64,000 nucleotides of DNA from Strigamia acuminata. Lineage: Eukaryota > Arthropoda > Chilopoda > Geophilomorpha > Linotaeniidae. The notes under the pieces are model-generated. The model was not told the origin of the DNA and made no database searches. It saw only the letters and a list, made by a program, of their open reading frames with translations. Shown here in pieces: positions 42,598-57,100 of the stretch. The stretch spans positions 60,001 through 124,000 of the forward strand of contig OX442319.1 in the NCBI GenBank assembly GCA_949358305.1. The letters are read 5' to 3'. Positions within the stretch are counted from its first letter, which is position 1. Every line of letters begins with the position of its first letter. Position numbers and translations under genes: made by a program.

Positions 42598-42742
42598 CTA
42601 AGGACAAGACAGGACAAGAAAAGGCAAGATAGGACAAGACAGGACAAGAAAAGGCAAGATAGGACAAGACAGGACAAGATAGGACCAGATAGGACAAGAC
42701 AGGACAAGACGAGACAAGAAAAGACAAGATAGGACAAGATTT
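42598..42742. repeat. GGACAAGACA decamer array
   Basis: Variant of the 41878 array (GGACAAGACA/GGACAAGAAA/GGCAAGATA), again directly downstream of a copy of the 110-bp block. Confidence 0.93.
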
Positions 42743-43660
42743 TCAAGGTAAGCAAGAGTCAGAAGTGACTGAAGTGACGGAACTAATGATGTCGGCCAGC
42801 TGATGGTACGGCTGACTTAGCTCTGGCATTCAGTTGATGTGTGTTAATTGAGCAGTTGATGATTTGTGGCTGCTGGTTGAATTGTCTGCACCCCCCCTCG
42901 AGTGGTGTTTGTTTGTTTGTTTGTTTGATCAGTCAGGCTAACAAAGTCGGCCTGTTTATGGCACGGCTGGCTTAGCTCTGGCATCATGCTTAGTGTTTGT
43001 GTGCCTGAGGGTCAAATGGCTAAAATGGTGGCCGTTTGTGTGCAAAAAATGGAATATATGAATGTAGCTTTTTTCTTCTTTAACCTTATGGCGCGCATGC
43101 GGATTTTGCGGAGTGCGAAAGGGACCCCATTTTTAACATTACGGCTGCCTATATGCTGATCCCCTGTTCGCAATTTTGCGGCGGATTTTGCGGATTTTGA
43201 TCAATCCGCAGAAATTGCACTTTACAAGTTTATTTTATGATTTTGTACCATTTTGTAACTTAAAAACACAAATGAACAATGTAATCACTCTATAATGCTG
43301 TTGGTTTAATCAGCACATTGTACTGCACAAAAACGCGCGCGCTCGCGATAGTACATCACCAAATGTACTTGCACTCACTCAAGTGGCATTTTTAGCCATT
43401 TTTCGTAGTAAAAATGGCCGTTTTTCGTCAAAATGGTCATTTTCAGCCATTTTTCATAGTGAAAATGGCTTTCTTCGTCGTTTTTTCTATAAAAAATGGC
43501 TGTTTTTCATCAAAAATGGCCGTTTTCATCATGTAACTTTTCAATGGCGTTTTGACGGAACCGATAAATTTTGAAATTTCACACATTGAAACCCTAATAC
43601 AGGTGAATTAGTGACGCCTAATTTGTTTTAACAAATAAAGCAAACTACATCTCGCAATTT
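42743..43660. other. Unassigned AT-rich sequence with short local repeats
   Basis: Contains CTGGCTTAGCTCTGGCAT twice (near 42815 and 42968), the dispersed repeat 43093-43153, and a stretch at 43383-43530 of alternating AAAATGGC and GCCATTTT words that can form local hairpins. No gene. Confidence 0.45.
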
Positions 43661-43662
43661 TG

Positions 43663-44694
43663 CATCGTACCGCATCACCTCGCCTCATTTCCGGTCTGGA
43701 AAATTAATGAAAATTAATAAACGCCCCGGCGTTTATTTGAGGCAATACGGCAATACGGCAATTGGAACCCGAAAATAACGTGGGGCTGTGTGAAAACCTG
43801 GATTTGAATTTCGTCAACGCGCGCGTTGACGCATGGGGAATGTGGGGGTCCCTTCCCAGTCAATTTCACCCCTAAAATATCCCGAAATTGACGATACATG
43901 CATTTCCAGTTAGAAAAATTGAGCTTCATGTAAATTTTGATTGTTTAGCTTTTTTTTGAAATTTCACCAATTTTCCTTATCTCCAGCCTTCCTCGCTCAT
44001 TTGACACCAAAATGACCTGCATTGAGGATTTTTCCCATAATCCTTTTCGCATGTATGGAGCGCAAACAGTCGCAATAAATGAATTCAGCGGAATTCGACC
44101 TTGAGTTTGCGACGCCATCTTGAATATGAGTAAAAGCACAGTATGGTGTCAATTATTCGAACTGATCGCGGAGCATGGGACAAAAATTGAATAAAAACGA
44201 AGAAATATGATTAAAATTCAACAGAAATCTACACAAAATGATAAGAAATGTATAAACATTGATCAGAAATCGACAAAAATCGACTGAAACCTGACAATAA
44301 TCAATTCAGAATGACAAATAACGATTACAATTGGCAAAAATTGATCAAAAATACAGAAAAATCGATTAAAAACCAGCAAAAAACGAACAGAAATCGATAA
44401 AATCAATTAAAAATCAACAAATAGCCATTTTGTTTGTTTTTGAACAAATTAAGAACTTTGAAAACACACGACAATTTGAAAGAATAAAAACCGGGGTCAA
44501 ATACGCGCAGCTACTCGTTTGAACGCCGGGGAGGTGTGGGTGATGTGCCTCGAATAAACGCCGGGGCGTTTATTTATTACCAAGGCGGGATGTGAGGCGC
44601 GAATGAAAGCCCAAGTTGGACATTGCCTCGAATAAACGCCGGGGCGTTTATTTATTTCCAAGACGGGAAGTGAGGCGAGATGATGCGGTGCGAC
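43663..44694. mobile_element. Putative inverted-repeat element with palindromic ends
   Basis: 43663-43740 is an inverted copy of 44630-44694 (both contain AATAAACGCC-NN-GGCGTTTATT followed by GAGGCGAG-TGATGCGGT). A partial extra copy lies at 44548-44600. The 900 bases between have no long coding frame. Target duplication not identified. Confidence 0.5.
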
Positions 44695-45147
44695 GTATTC
44701 AAGGGGGTATTCAAGGCAGTACGCCATGTTTTCCACTATTATTCAAGGCCATGTTTTCCAGTATTTTATTTTTACCATTTTGTAAGTTTATTGCAATATG
44801 TATAAAGTTTATTGCTTTTTGTATGAAGAGTAGTATTCTTTGTGTAATGTGTCTTTATAAACATCACACACAACGGTTTTTTCTGTTTTCTTCATGTTTA
44901 TGTTTCGTGTATGCACGTGAAGCCCTGGCACATCTGTCGAACACCTGTACGCATTTGGACGCGCTCAGGGCGCTACATCGCGTGCTGAAACGCGCTGACG
45001 GCGCTACATCACGCATAGTAGCATATATATCACACACATTTCGCGCCCACGACAAAGTACGAACTCATGGCGATCACCAAAGAACATTTACTCTTCCACA
45101 CACGTTTTATTTTCTCACAGTCCTGTACACATTTAACTTGCGCGCGC
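44695..45147. other. Left flank of the 1.686-kb satellite
   Basis: No gene recognised. Similarity to the satellite unit begins at about 45148. Confidence 0.4.
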
Positions 45148-48100
45148 ACTTGCTAATGCTACGGTCGACGGCGATTCGCATGCGCTATCCGCTGCATCAA
45201 ACCCCAAATACCGATAAAAAATCGCAGAAAACACTAATCCCGACCCAAAAACCGCCAAAATTACCCTCAACACACGCCAACAACCTTCCACCACTTAAAT
45301 TACACCGGAAAAAAACAATTTCAAACCGAAAAATCAACAAAAAAGGCCAAAAAAATATTGCAAACAAAGAGAAAAGATCAATTATCGAGGCAAATCCCCA
45401 CCACAAAACAACGCATCGCCGGTATACACTTAAGCGTACAGTGCACAACACTACTGTTTATTTTCAATGATCCAATAAATAAAATTTGAAACAAAGTTGA
45501 GTGGAATTGTACGTTTCTTGTATATTAAAGTTTTTATTTTGTTTGTTTACACTTAATTTTTTTTTCCATCATAGAATGGCGACTCGATACTTTTGTAGCT
45601 CGAATTCACTTCGTAAACGTGGTCGGTGTTCATCACGCGTCAATGCGCTCGTGCAATAGTATAGGCGCGCATACGATTTGATGCGCGCAAAACTTGCAAA
45701 ACTTGCACGGAATTTGGGCAATTTTTGACAAATTTCAGCAGATTTTTGCCTGTATTTGACAAATTTCAGAAGATTTTTGCCTATATTTGACAAATTTCAG
45801 AAGATTTCCTCAATCCTCAAACATTTGCTGAAATTTCTCATAAAATTTCTAAAATTAATTGAAATTTGTCTGAAATTTGTCTGGAATTTGTCAAATATTG
45901 TCAAAAATCCGTGGAAATTTGTCAAATACTGGCAAAAATCCATGTAAATTTGTCAAAAATTGCCATAATTCGGTGCAAATTGTGTTAGATATTGGAAAAA
46001 TTTATTTTAACGCTTCCAACGCGCCAGTAAATCGCGCGTGCACACGCATGGATTTTTCGTCATAGTTGGATGCGCGCAAACCTCACGTAACTTGCGCCAA
46101 AATTTGGCAATTTTTGACAAATTTCAGCAGATTTTTGCCAGTATTTGACAAATTTCCACTGATTTTTGACAATATTTGACCCAACAACTGCGCCACGTTC
46201 CAGGCGCCGGTTTAGGCATTTTAGACCCGTTTTAGACCGTTTTAGATGGCGAAAACGTTCTCTCCATCATTTTCTACCCCTGGGTGAGGTTTTCAGCGTT
46301 CATGATTGATGAAAAAGCTGTTTTCTAACTAGCTGTCCCATTGCTAGTTTTGGCGTCAGGTTTTAGCAACCTTCCGATCCGACTCTGTCGTCTGCACGAC
46401 CTCCAAGACTGTTTTAGGGTTAATTTGAGTCAAATAATTCATTCTGGGGGTTGTTTTGGGTTTTTTACAAGTGTGTTTTTGTAGTTTTTATTGGTTTCAA
46501 ACATTGTCAATTCTTTATACAAGTGTAACTTTCATTTCTCTGTATTTTGAGAACTTTGCATTGCAGCAAAGTTCATTTCTTGCCCCTTAATTATTGTGTA
46601 ATTGTTGGTTTTCAAGCCTGTTTTTTAACAATAACTTTATTTGAAGTGCCTATTGTTTCAGGCACGTGCTTCCACGTGCCTTTTATTGTTGAGCAATTTC
46701 TTGGGCAGTTGCGCTCCTGTTGCTAGCATTGCCGCGCGTACTCGCGTTTCGCATCACACACATTTGGATTCGATGGCCTATCGCGGCGGCACATTGTGTG
46801 GCATAGCGCGGCACGTTGCAATTGCTAATGCTACGGTCGACGGCGATTCGCATGCGCTATCCGCTGCATCAAACCCCAAATACCGATAAAAAATCGCAGA
46901 AAACACTAATCCCGACCCAAAAACCGCCAAAATTACCCTCAACACACGCCAACAACCTTCCACCACTTAAATTACACCGGAAAAAAACAATTTCAAACCG
47001 AAAAATCAACAAAAAAGGCCAAAAAAATATTGCAAACAAAGAGAAAAGATCAATTATCGAGGCAAATCCCCACCACAAAACAACGCATCGCCGGTATACA
47101 CTTAAGCGTACAGTGCACAACACTACTGTTTATTTTCAATGATCCAATAAATAAAATTTGAAACAAAATTGAGTGGAATTGTACGTTTCTTGTATATTAA
47201 AGTTTTTATTTTATTTGTTTACACTTAATTTTTTTTTTCCATCATAGAATGGCGACTCGATACTTTTGTAGCTCGAATTCACTTCGTAAACGTGGTCGGT
47301 GTTCATCACGCGTCAATGCGCTCGTGCAATAGTATAGGCGCGCATACGATTTGATGCGCGCAAAACTTGCAAAACTTGCACGGAATTTGAGCAATTTTTG
47401 ACAAATTTCAGCAGATTTTTGCCTGTATTTGACAAATTTCAGAAGATTTTTGCCTATATTTGACAAATTTCAGAAGATTTCCTCAATCCTCAAACATTTG
47501 CTGAAATTTCTCATAAAATTTCTAAAATTAATTGAAATTTGTCTGAAATTTGTCTGGAATTTGTCAAATATTGTCAAAAATCCGTGGAAATTTGTCAAAT
47601 ACTGGCAAAAATCCATGTAAATTTGTCAAAAATTGCCATAATTCGGTGCAAATTGTGTTAGATATTGGAAAAATTTATAAATCGCGCGTGCACACGCATG
47701 GATTTTTCGTCATAGTTGGATGCGCGCAAACCTCACGTAACTTGCGCCAAAATTTGGCAATTTTTGACAAATTTCAGCAGATTTTTGCCAGTATTTGACA
47801 AATTTCCACTGATTTTTGACAATATTTGACCCAACAACTGCGCCACGTTCCAGGCGCCGGTTTAGGCATTTTAGACCCGTTTTAGACCGTTTTAGATGGC
47901 GAAAACGTTCTCTCCATCATTTTCTACCCCTGGGTGAGGTTTTCAGCGTTCATGATTGATGAAAAAGCTGTTTTCTAACTAGCTGTCCCATTGCTAGTTT
48001 TGGCGTCAGGTTTTAGCAACCTTCCGATCCGACTCTGTCGTCTGCACAACCTCCAGGACTGTTTTAGGGTTAATTTGAGTCAAATAATTCATTCTGGGGG

Positions 48101-51100
48101 TTGTTTTGGGTTTTTTACAAGTGTGTTTTTGTAGTTTTTATTGGTTTCAAACATTGTCAATTCTTTATACAAGTGTAACTTTCATTTCTCTGTATTTTGA
48201 GAACTTTGCATTGCAGCAAAGTTCATTTCTTGCCCCTTAATTATTGTGTAATTGTTGGTTTTGAAGCCCGTTTTTTAACAATAACTTTATTTGAAGTGCC
48301 TATTGTTTCAGGCACGTGCTTCCACGTGCCTTTTATTGTTGAGCAATTTCTTGGGCAGTTGCGCTCCTGTTGCTAGCATTGCCGCGCGTTCTCCGCGCGC
48401 GTACTCGCGTTTCGCATCACACACATTCGGATTCGATGGCCTATCGCGGCGGCACATTGTGTGGCATAGCGCGGCACGTTGCAATTGCTAGTGCTACGGT
48501 CGACGGCGATTCGCATGCGCTATCCGCTGCATCAAACCCCAAATACCGATAAAAAATCGCAGAAAACACTAATCCCGACCCAAAAACCGCCAAAATTACC
48601 CTCAACACACGCCAACAACCTTCCACCACTTAAATTACACCGGAAAAAAACAATTTCAAACCGAAAAATCAACAAAAAAGGCAAAAAAAATATTGCAAAC
48701 AAAGAGAAAAGATCAATTATCGAGGCAAATCCCCACCACAAAACAACGCATCGCCAGTATACACTTAAGCGTACAGTGCACAACACTACTGTTTATTTTC
48801 AATGATCCAATAAATAAAATTTGAAACAAAGTTGAGTGGAATTGTACGTTTCTTGTATATTAAAGTTTTTATTTTGTTTGTTTACACCTAATTTTTTTTT
48901 TCCATCATAGAATGGCGACTCGATACTTTTGTAGCTCGAATTCACTTCGTAAACGTGGTCGGTGTTCATCACGCGTCAATGCGCTCGTGCAATAGTATAG
49001 GCGCGCATACGATTTGATGCGCGCAAAACTTGCAAAACTTGCACGGAATTTGGGCAATTTTTGACAAATTTCAGCAGATTTTTGCCTGTATTTGACAAAT
49101 TTCAGAAGATTTTTGCCTATATTTGACAAATTTCAGAAGATTTCCTCAATCCTCAAACATTTGCTGAAATTTCTCATAAAATTTCTAAAATTAATTGAAA
49201 TTTGTCTGAAATTTGTCTGGAATTTGTCAAATATTGTCAAAAATCCGTGGAAATTTGTCAAATACTGGCAAAAATCCATGTAAATTTGTCAAAAATTGCC
49301 ATAATTCGGTGCAAATTGTGTTAGATATTGGAAAAATTTATTTTAACGCTTCCAACGCGCCAGTAAATCGCGCGTGCACACGCATGGATTTTTCGTCATA
49401 GTTGGATGCGCGCAAACCTCACGTAACTTGCGCCAAAATTTGGCAATTTTTGACAAATTTCAGCAGATTTTTGCCAGTATTTGACAAATTTCCACTGATT
49501 TTTGACAATATTTGACCCAACAACTGCGCCACGTTCCAGGCGCCGGTTTAGGCATTTTAGACCCGTTTTAGATCGTTTTAGATGGCGAAAACGTTCTCTC
49601 CATCATTTTCTACCCCTGGGTGAGGTTTTCAGCGTTCATGATTGATGAAAAAGCTGTTTTCTAACTAGCTGTCCCATTGCTAGTTTTGGCGTCAGGTTTT
49701 AGCAACCTTCCGATCCGACTCTGTCGTCTGCACAACCTCCAAGACTGTTTTAGGGTTAATTTGAGTCAAATAATTCATTCTGGGGGTTGTTTTGGGTTTT
49801 TTACAAGTGTGTTTTTGTAGTTTTTATTGGTTTCAAACATTGTCAATTCTTTATACAAGTGTAACTTTCATTTCTCTGTATTTTGAGAACTTTGCATTGC
49901 AGCAAAGTTCATTTCTTGCCCCTTAATTATTGTGTAATTGTTGGTTTTGAAGCCCGTTTTTTAACAATAACTTTATTTGAAGTGCCTATTGTTTCAGGCA
50001 CGTGCTTCCACGTGCCTTTTATTGTTGAGCAATTTCTTGGGCAGTTGCGCTCCTGTTGCTAGCATTGCCGCGCGTTCTCCGCGCGCGTACTCGCGTTTCG
50101 CATCACACACATTCGGATTCGATGGCCTATCGCGGCGGCACATTGTGTGGCATAGCGCGGCACGTTGCAATTGCTAGTGCTACGGTCGACGGCGATTCGC
50201 ATGCGCTATCCGCTGCATCAAACCCCAAATACCGATAAAAAATCGCAGAAAACACTAATCCCGACCCAAAAACCGCCAAAATTACCCTCAACACACGCCA
50301 ACAACCTTCCACCACTTAAATTACACCGGAAAAAAACAATTTCAAACCGAAAAATCAACAAAAAAGGCCAAAAAAATATTGCAAACAAAGAGAAAAGATC
50401 AATTATCGAGGCAAATCCCCACCACAAAACAACGCATCGCCGGTATACACTTAAGCGTACAGTGCACAACACTACTGTTTATTTTCAATGATCCAATAAA
50501 TAAAATTTGAAACAAAGTTGAGTGGAATTGTACGTTTCTTGTATATTAAAGTTTTTATTTTGTTTGTTTACACCTAATTTTTTTTTTCCATCATAGAATG
50601 GCGACTCGATACTTTTGTAGCTCGAATTCACTTCGTAAACGTGGTCGGTGTTCATCACGCGTCAATGCGCTCGTGCAATAGTATAGGCGCGCATACGATT
50701 TGATGCGCGCAAAACTTGCAAAACTTGCACGGAATTTGGGCAATTTTTGACAAATTTCAGCAGATTTTTGCCTGTATTTGACAAATTTCAGAAGATTTTT
50801 GCCTATATTTGACAAATTTCAGAAGATTTCCTCAATCCTCAAACATTTGCTGAAATTTCTCATAAAATTTCTAAAATTAATTGAAATTTGTCTGAAATTT
50901 GTCTGGAATTTGTCAAATATTGTCAAAAATCCGTGGAAATTTGTCAAATACTGGCAAAAATCCATGTAAATTTGTCAAAAATTGCCATAATTCGGTGCAA
51001 ATTGTGTTAGATATTGGAAAAATTTATTTTAACGCTTCCAACGCGCCAGTAAATCGCGCGTGCACACGCATGGATTTTTTGTCATAGTTGGATGCGCGCA

Positions 51101-54100
51101 AACCTCACGTAACTTGCGCCAAAATTTGGCAATTTTTGACAAATTTCAGCAGATTTTTGCCAGTATTTGACAAATTTCCACTGATTTTTGACAATATTTG
51201 ACCCAACAACTGCGCCACGTTCCAGGCGCCGGTTTAGGCATTTTAGACCCGTTTTAGACCGTTTTAGATGGCGAAAACGTTCTCTCCATCATTTTCTACC
51301 CCTGGGTGAGGTTTTCAGCGTTCATGATTGATGAAAAAGCTGTTTTCTAACTAGCTGTCCCATTGCTAGTTTTGGCGTCAGGTTTTAGCAACCTTCCGAT
51401 CCGACTCTGTCGTCTGCACAACCTCCAGGACTGTTTTAGGGTTAATTTGAGTCAAATAATTCATTCTGGGGGTTGTTTTGGGTTTTTTACAAGTGTGTTT
51501 TTGTAGTTTTTATTGGTTTCAAACATTGTCAATTCTTTATACAAGTGTAACTTTCATTTCTCTGTATTTTGAGAACTTTGCATTGCAGCAAAGTTCATTT
51601 CTTGCCCCTTAATTATTGTGTAATTGTTGGTTTTGAAGCCCGTTTTTTAACAATAACTTTATTTGAAGTGCCTATTGTTTCAGGCACGTGCTTCCACGTG
51701 CCTTTTATTGTTGAGCAATTTCTTGGGCAGTTGCGCTCCTGTTGCTAGCATTGCCGCGCGTTCTCCGCGCGCGTACTCGCGTTTCGCATCACACACATTC
51801 GGATTCGATGGCCTATCGCGGCGGCACATTGTGTGGCATAGCGCGGCACGTTGCAATTGCTAGTGCTACGGTCGACGGCGATTCGCATGCGCTATCCGCT
51901 GCATCAAACCCCAAATACCGATAAAAAATCGCAGAAAACACTAATCCCGACCCAAAAACCGCCAAAATTACCCTCAACACACGCCAACAACCTTCCACCA
52001 CTTAAATTACACCGGAAAAAAACAATTTCAAACCGAAAAATCAACAAAAAAGGCAAAAAAAATATTGCAAACAAAGAGAAAAGATCAATTATCGAGGCAA
52101 ATCCCCACCACAAAACAACGCATCGCCAGTATACACTTAAGCGTACAGTGCACAACACTACTGTTTATTTTCAATGATCCAATAAATAAAATTTGAAACA
52201 AAGTTGAGTGGAATTGTACGTTTCTTGTATATTAAAGTTTTTATTTTGTTTGTTTACACCTAATTTTTTTTTTCCATCATAGAATGGCGACTCGATACTT
52301 TTGTAGCTCGAATTCACTTCGTAAACGTGGTCGGTGTTCATCACGCGTCAATGCGCTCGTGCAATAGTATAGGCGCGCATACGATTTGATGCGCGCAAAA
52401 CTTGCAAAACTTGCACGGAATTTGGGCAATTTTTGACAAATTTCAGCAGATTTTTGCCTGTATTTGACAAATTTCAGAAGATTTTTGCCTATATTTGACA
52501 AATTTCAGAAGATTTCCTCAATCCTCAAACATTTGCTGAAATTTCTCATAAAATTTCTAAAATTAATTGAAATTTGTCTGAAATTTGTCTGGAATTTGTC
52601 AAATATTGTCAAAAATCCGTGGAAATTTGTCAAATACTGGCAAAAATCCATGTAAATTTGTCAAAAATTGCCATAATTCGGTGCAAATTGTGTTAGATAT
52701 TGGAAAAATTTATTTTAACGCTTCCAACGCGCCAGTAAATCGCGCGTGCACACGCATGGATTTTTCGTCATAGTTGGATGCGCGCAAACCTCACGTAACT
52801 TGCGCCAAAATTTGGCAATTTTTGACAAATTTCAGCAGATTTTTGCCAGTATTTGACAAATTTCCACTGATTTTTGACAATATTTGACCCAACAACTGCG
52901 CCACGTTCCAGGCGCCGGTTTAGGCATTTTAGACCCGTTTTAGATCGTTTTAGATGGCGAAAACGTTCTCTCCATCATTTTCTACCCCTGGGTGAGGTTT
53001 TCAGCGTTCATGATTGATGAAAAAGCTGTTTTCTAACTAGCTGTCCCATTGCTAGTTTTGGCGTCAGGTTTTAGCAACCTTCCGATCCGACTCTGTCGTC
53101 TGCACAACCTCCAAGACTGTTTTAGGGTTAATTTGAGTCAAATAATTCATTCTGGGGGTTGTTTTGGGTTTTTTACAAGTGTGTTTTTGTAGTTTTTATT
53201 GGTTTCAAACATTGTCAATTCTTTATACAAGTGTAACTTTCATTTCTCTGTATTTTGAGAACTTTGCATTGCAGCAAAGTTCATTTCTTGCCCCTTAATT
53301 ATTGTGTAATTGTTGGTTTTGAAGCCCGTTTTTTAACAATAACTTTATTTGAAGTGCCTATTGTTTCAGGCACGTGCTTCCACGTGCCTTTTATTGTTGA
53401 GCAATTTCTTGGGCAGTTGCGCTCCTGTTGCTAGCATTGCCGCGCGTTCTCCGCGCGCGTACTCGCGTTTCGCATCACACACATTCGGATTCGATGGCCT
53501 ATCGCGGCGGCACATTGTGTGGCATAGCGCGGCACGTTGCAATTGCTAGTGCTACGGTCGACGGCGATTCGCATGCGCTATCCGCTGCATCAAACCCCAA
53601 ATACCGATAAAAAATCGCAGAAAACACTAATCCCGACCCAAAAACCGCCAAAATTACCCTCAACACACGCCAACAACCTTCCACCACTTAAATTACACCG
53701 GAAAAAAACAATTTCAAACCGAAAAATCAACAAAAAAGGCCAAAAAAATATTGCAAACAAAGAGAAAAGATCAATTATCGAGGCAAATCCCCACCACAAA
53801 ACAACGCATCGCCGGTATACACTTAAGCGTACAGTGCACAACACTACTGTTTATTTTCAATGATCCAATAAATAAAATTTGAAACAAAGTTGAGTGGAAT
53901 TGTACGTTTCTTGTATATTAAAGTTTTTATTTTGTTTGTTTACACCTAATTTTTTTTTTCCATCATAGAATGGCGACTCGATACTTTTGTAGCTCGAATT
54001 CACTTCGTAAACGTGGTCGGTGTTCATCACGCGTCAATGCGCTCGTGCAATAGTATAGGCGCGCATACGATTTGATGCGCGCAAAACTTGCAAAACTTGC

Positions 54101-57100
54101 ACGGAATTTGGGCAATTTTTGACAAATTTCAGCAGATTTTTGCCTGTATTTGACAAATTTCAGAAGATTTTTGCCTATATTTGACAAATTTCAGAAGATT
54201 TCCTCAATCCTCAAACATTTGCTGAAATTTCTCATAAAATTTCTAAAATTAATTGAAATTTGTCTGAAATTTGTCTGGAATTTGTCAAATATTGTCAAAA
54301 ATCCGTGGAAATTTGTCAAATACTGGCAAAAATCCATGTAAATTTGTCAAAAATTGCCATAATTCGGTGCAAATTGTGTTAGATATTGGAAAAATTTATT
54401 TTAACGCTTCCAACGCGCCAGTAAATCGCGCGTGCACACGCATGGATTTTTTGTCATAGTTGGATGCGCGCAAACCTCACGTAACTTGCGCCAAAATTTG
54501 GCAATTTTTGACAAATTTCAGCAGATTTTTGCCAGTATTTGACAAATTTCCACTGATTTTTGACAATATTTGACCCAACAACTGCGCCACGTTCCAGGCG
54601 CCGGTTTAGGCATTTTAGACCCGTTTTAGACCGTTTTAGATGGCGAAAACGTTCTCTCCATCATTTTCTACCCCTGGGTGAGGTTTTCAGCGTTCATGAT
54701 TGATGAAAAAGCTGTTTTCTAACTAGCTGTCCCATTGCTAGTTTTGGCGTCAGGTTTTAGCAACCTTCCGATCCGACTCTGTCGTCTGCACGACCTCCAA
54801 GACTGTTTTAGGGTTAATTTGAGTCAAATAATTCATTCTGGGGGTTGTTTTGGGTTTTTTACAAGTGTGTTTTTGTAGTTTTTATTGGTTTCAAACATTG
54901 TCAATTCTTTATACAAGTGTAACTTTCATTTCTCTGTATTTTGAGAACTTTGCATTGCAGCAAAGTTCATTTCTTGCCCCTTAATTATTGTGTAATTGTT
55001 GGTTTTGAAGCCCGTTTTTTAACAATAACTTTATTTGAAGTGCCTATTGTTTCAGGCACGTGCTTCCACGTGCTTTTTATTGTTGAGCAATTTCTTGGGC
55101 AGTTGCGCTCTTGTTGCTAGCATTGCCGCGCGTTCTCCGCGCGCGTACTCGCGTTTCGCATCACACAAATTCGGATTCGATGGCCTATCGCGGCGGCACA
55201 TTGTGTGGCATAGCGCGGCAGGTTGCAATTGCTAATGCTACGGTCGACGGCGATTCGCATGCGCTATCCGCTGCATCAAACCCCAAATACCGATAAAAAA
55301 TCGCAGAAAACACTAATCCCGACCCAAAAACCGCCAAAATTACCCTCAACACACGCCAACAACCTTCCACCACTTAAATTACACCGGAAAAAAACAATTT
55401 CAAACCGAAAAATCAACAAAAAAGGCCAAAAAAATATTGCAAACAAAGAGAAAAGATCAATTATCGAGGCAAATCCCCACCACAAAACAACGCATTGCCG
55501 GTATACACTTAAGCGTACAGTGCACAACACTACTGTTTATTTTCAATGATCCAATAAATAAAATTTGAAACAAAGTTGAGTGGAATTGTACGTTTCTTGT
55601 ATATTAAAGTTTTTATTTTATTTGTTTACACTTAATTTTTTTTTTCCATCATAGAATGGCGACTCGATACTTTTGTAGCTCGAATTCACTTCGTAAACGT
55701 GGTCGGTGTTCATCACGCGTCAATGCGCTCGTGCAATAGTATAGGCGCGCATACGATTTGATGCGCGCAAAACTTGCAAAACTTGCACGGAATTTGGGCA
55801 ATTTTTGACAAATTTCATCAGATTTTTGCCTGTATTTGACAAATTTCAGAAGATTTTTGCCTATATTTGACAAATTTCAGAAGATTTCCTCAATCCTCAA
55901 ACATTTGCTGAAATTTCTCATAAAATTTCTAAAATTAATTGAAATTTGTCTGAAATTTGTCTGGAATTTGTCAAATATTGTCAAAAATCCGTGGAAATTT
56001 GTCAAATACTGGCAAAAATCCATGTAAATTTGTCAAAAATTGCCATAATTCGGTGCAAATTGTGTTAGATATTGGAAAAATTTATTTTAAAGCTTCCAAC
56101 GCGCCAGTAAATCGCGCGTGCACACGCATGGATTTTTCGTCATAGTTGGATGCGCGCAAACCTCACGTAACTTGCGCCAAAATTTGGCAATTTTTGACAA
56201 ATTTCAGCAGATTTTTGCCAGTATTTGACAAATTTCCACTGATTTTTGACAATATTTGACCCAACAACTGCGCCACATTCCAGGCGCCGGTTTAGGCATT
56301 TTAGACCCGTTTTAGACCGTTTTAGATGGCGAAAACGTTCTCTCCATCATTTTCTACCCCTGGGTGAGGTTTTCAGCGTTCATGATTGATGAAAAAGCTG
56401 TTTTCTAACTAGCTGTCCCATTGCTAGTTTTGGCGTCAGGTTTTAGCAACCTTCCGATCCGACTCTGTCGTCTGCACGACCTCCAAGACTGTTTTAGGGT
56501 TAATTTGAGTCAAATAATTCATTCTGGGGGTTGTTTTGGGTTTTTTACAAGTGTGTTTTTGTAGTTTTTATTGGTTTCAAACATTGTCAATTCTTTATAC
56601 AAGTGTAACTTTCATTTCTCTGTATTTTGAGAACTTTGCATTGCAGCAAAGTTCATTTCTTGCCCCTTAATTATTGTGTAATTGTTGGTTTTGAAGCCCG
56701 TTTTTTAACAATAACTTTATTTGAAGTGCCTATTGTTTCAGGCACGTGCTTCCACGTGCCTTTTATTGTTGAGCAATTTCTTGGGCAGTTGCGCTCCTGT
56801 TGCTAGCATTGCCGCGCGTTCTCCGCGCGCGTACTCGCGTTTCGCATCACACACATTCGGATTCGATGGCCTATCGCGGCGGCACATTGTGTGGCATAGC
56901 GCGGCAGGTTGCAATTGCTAATGCTACGGTCGACGGCGATTCGCATGCGCTATCCGCTGCATCAAACCCCAAATACCGATAAAAAATCGCAGAAAACACT
57001 AATCCCGACCCAAAAACCGCCAAAATTACCCTCAACACACGCCAACAACCTTCCACCACTTAAATTACACCGGAAAAAAACAATTTCAAACCGAAAAATC

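Noticed and set aside
42598-42742. Cys/Leu/Val-rich small protein on the minus strand near 42.5-42.7 kb
   Set aside because: It is the translation of the GGACAAGACA decamer array.
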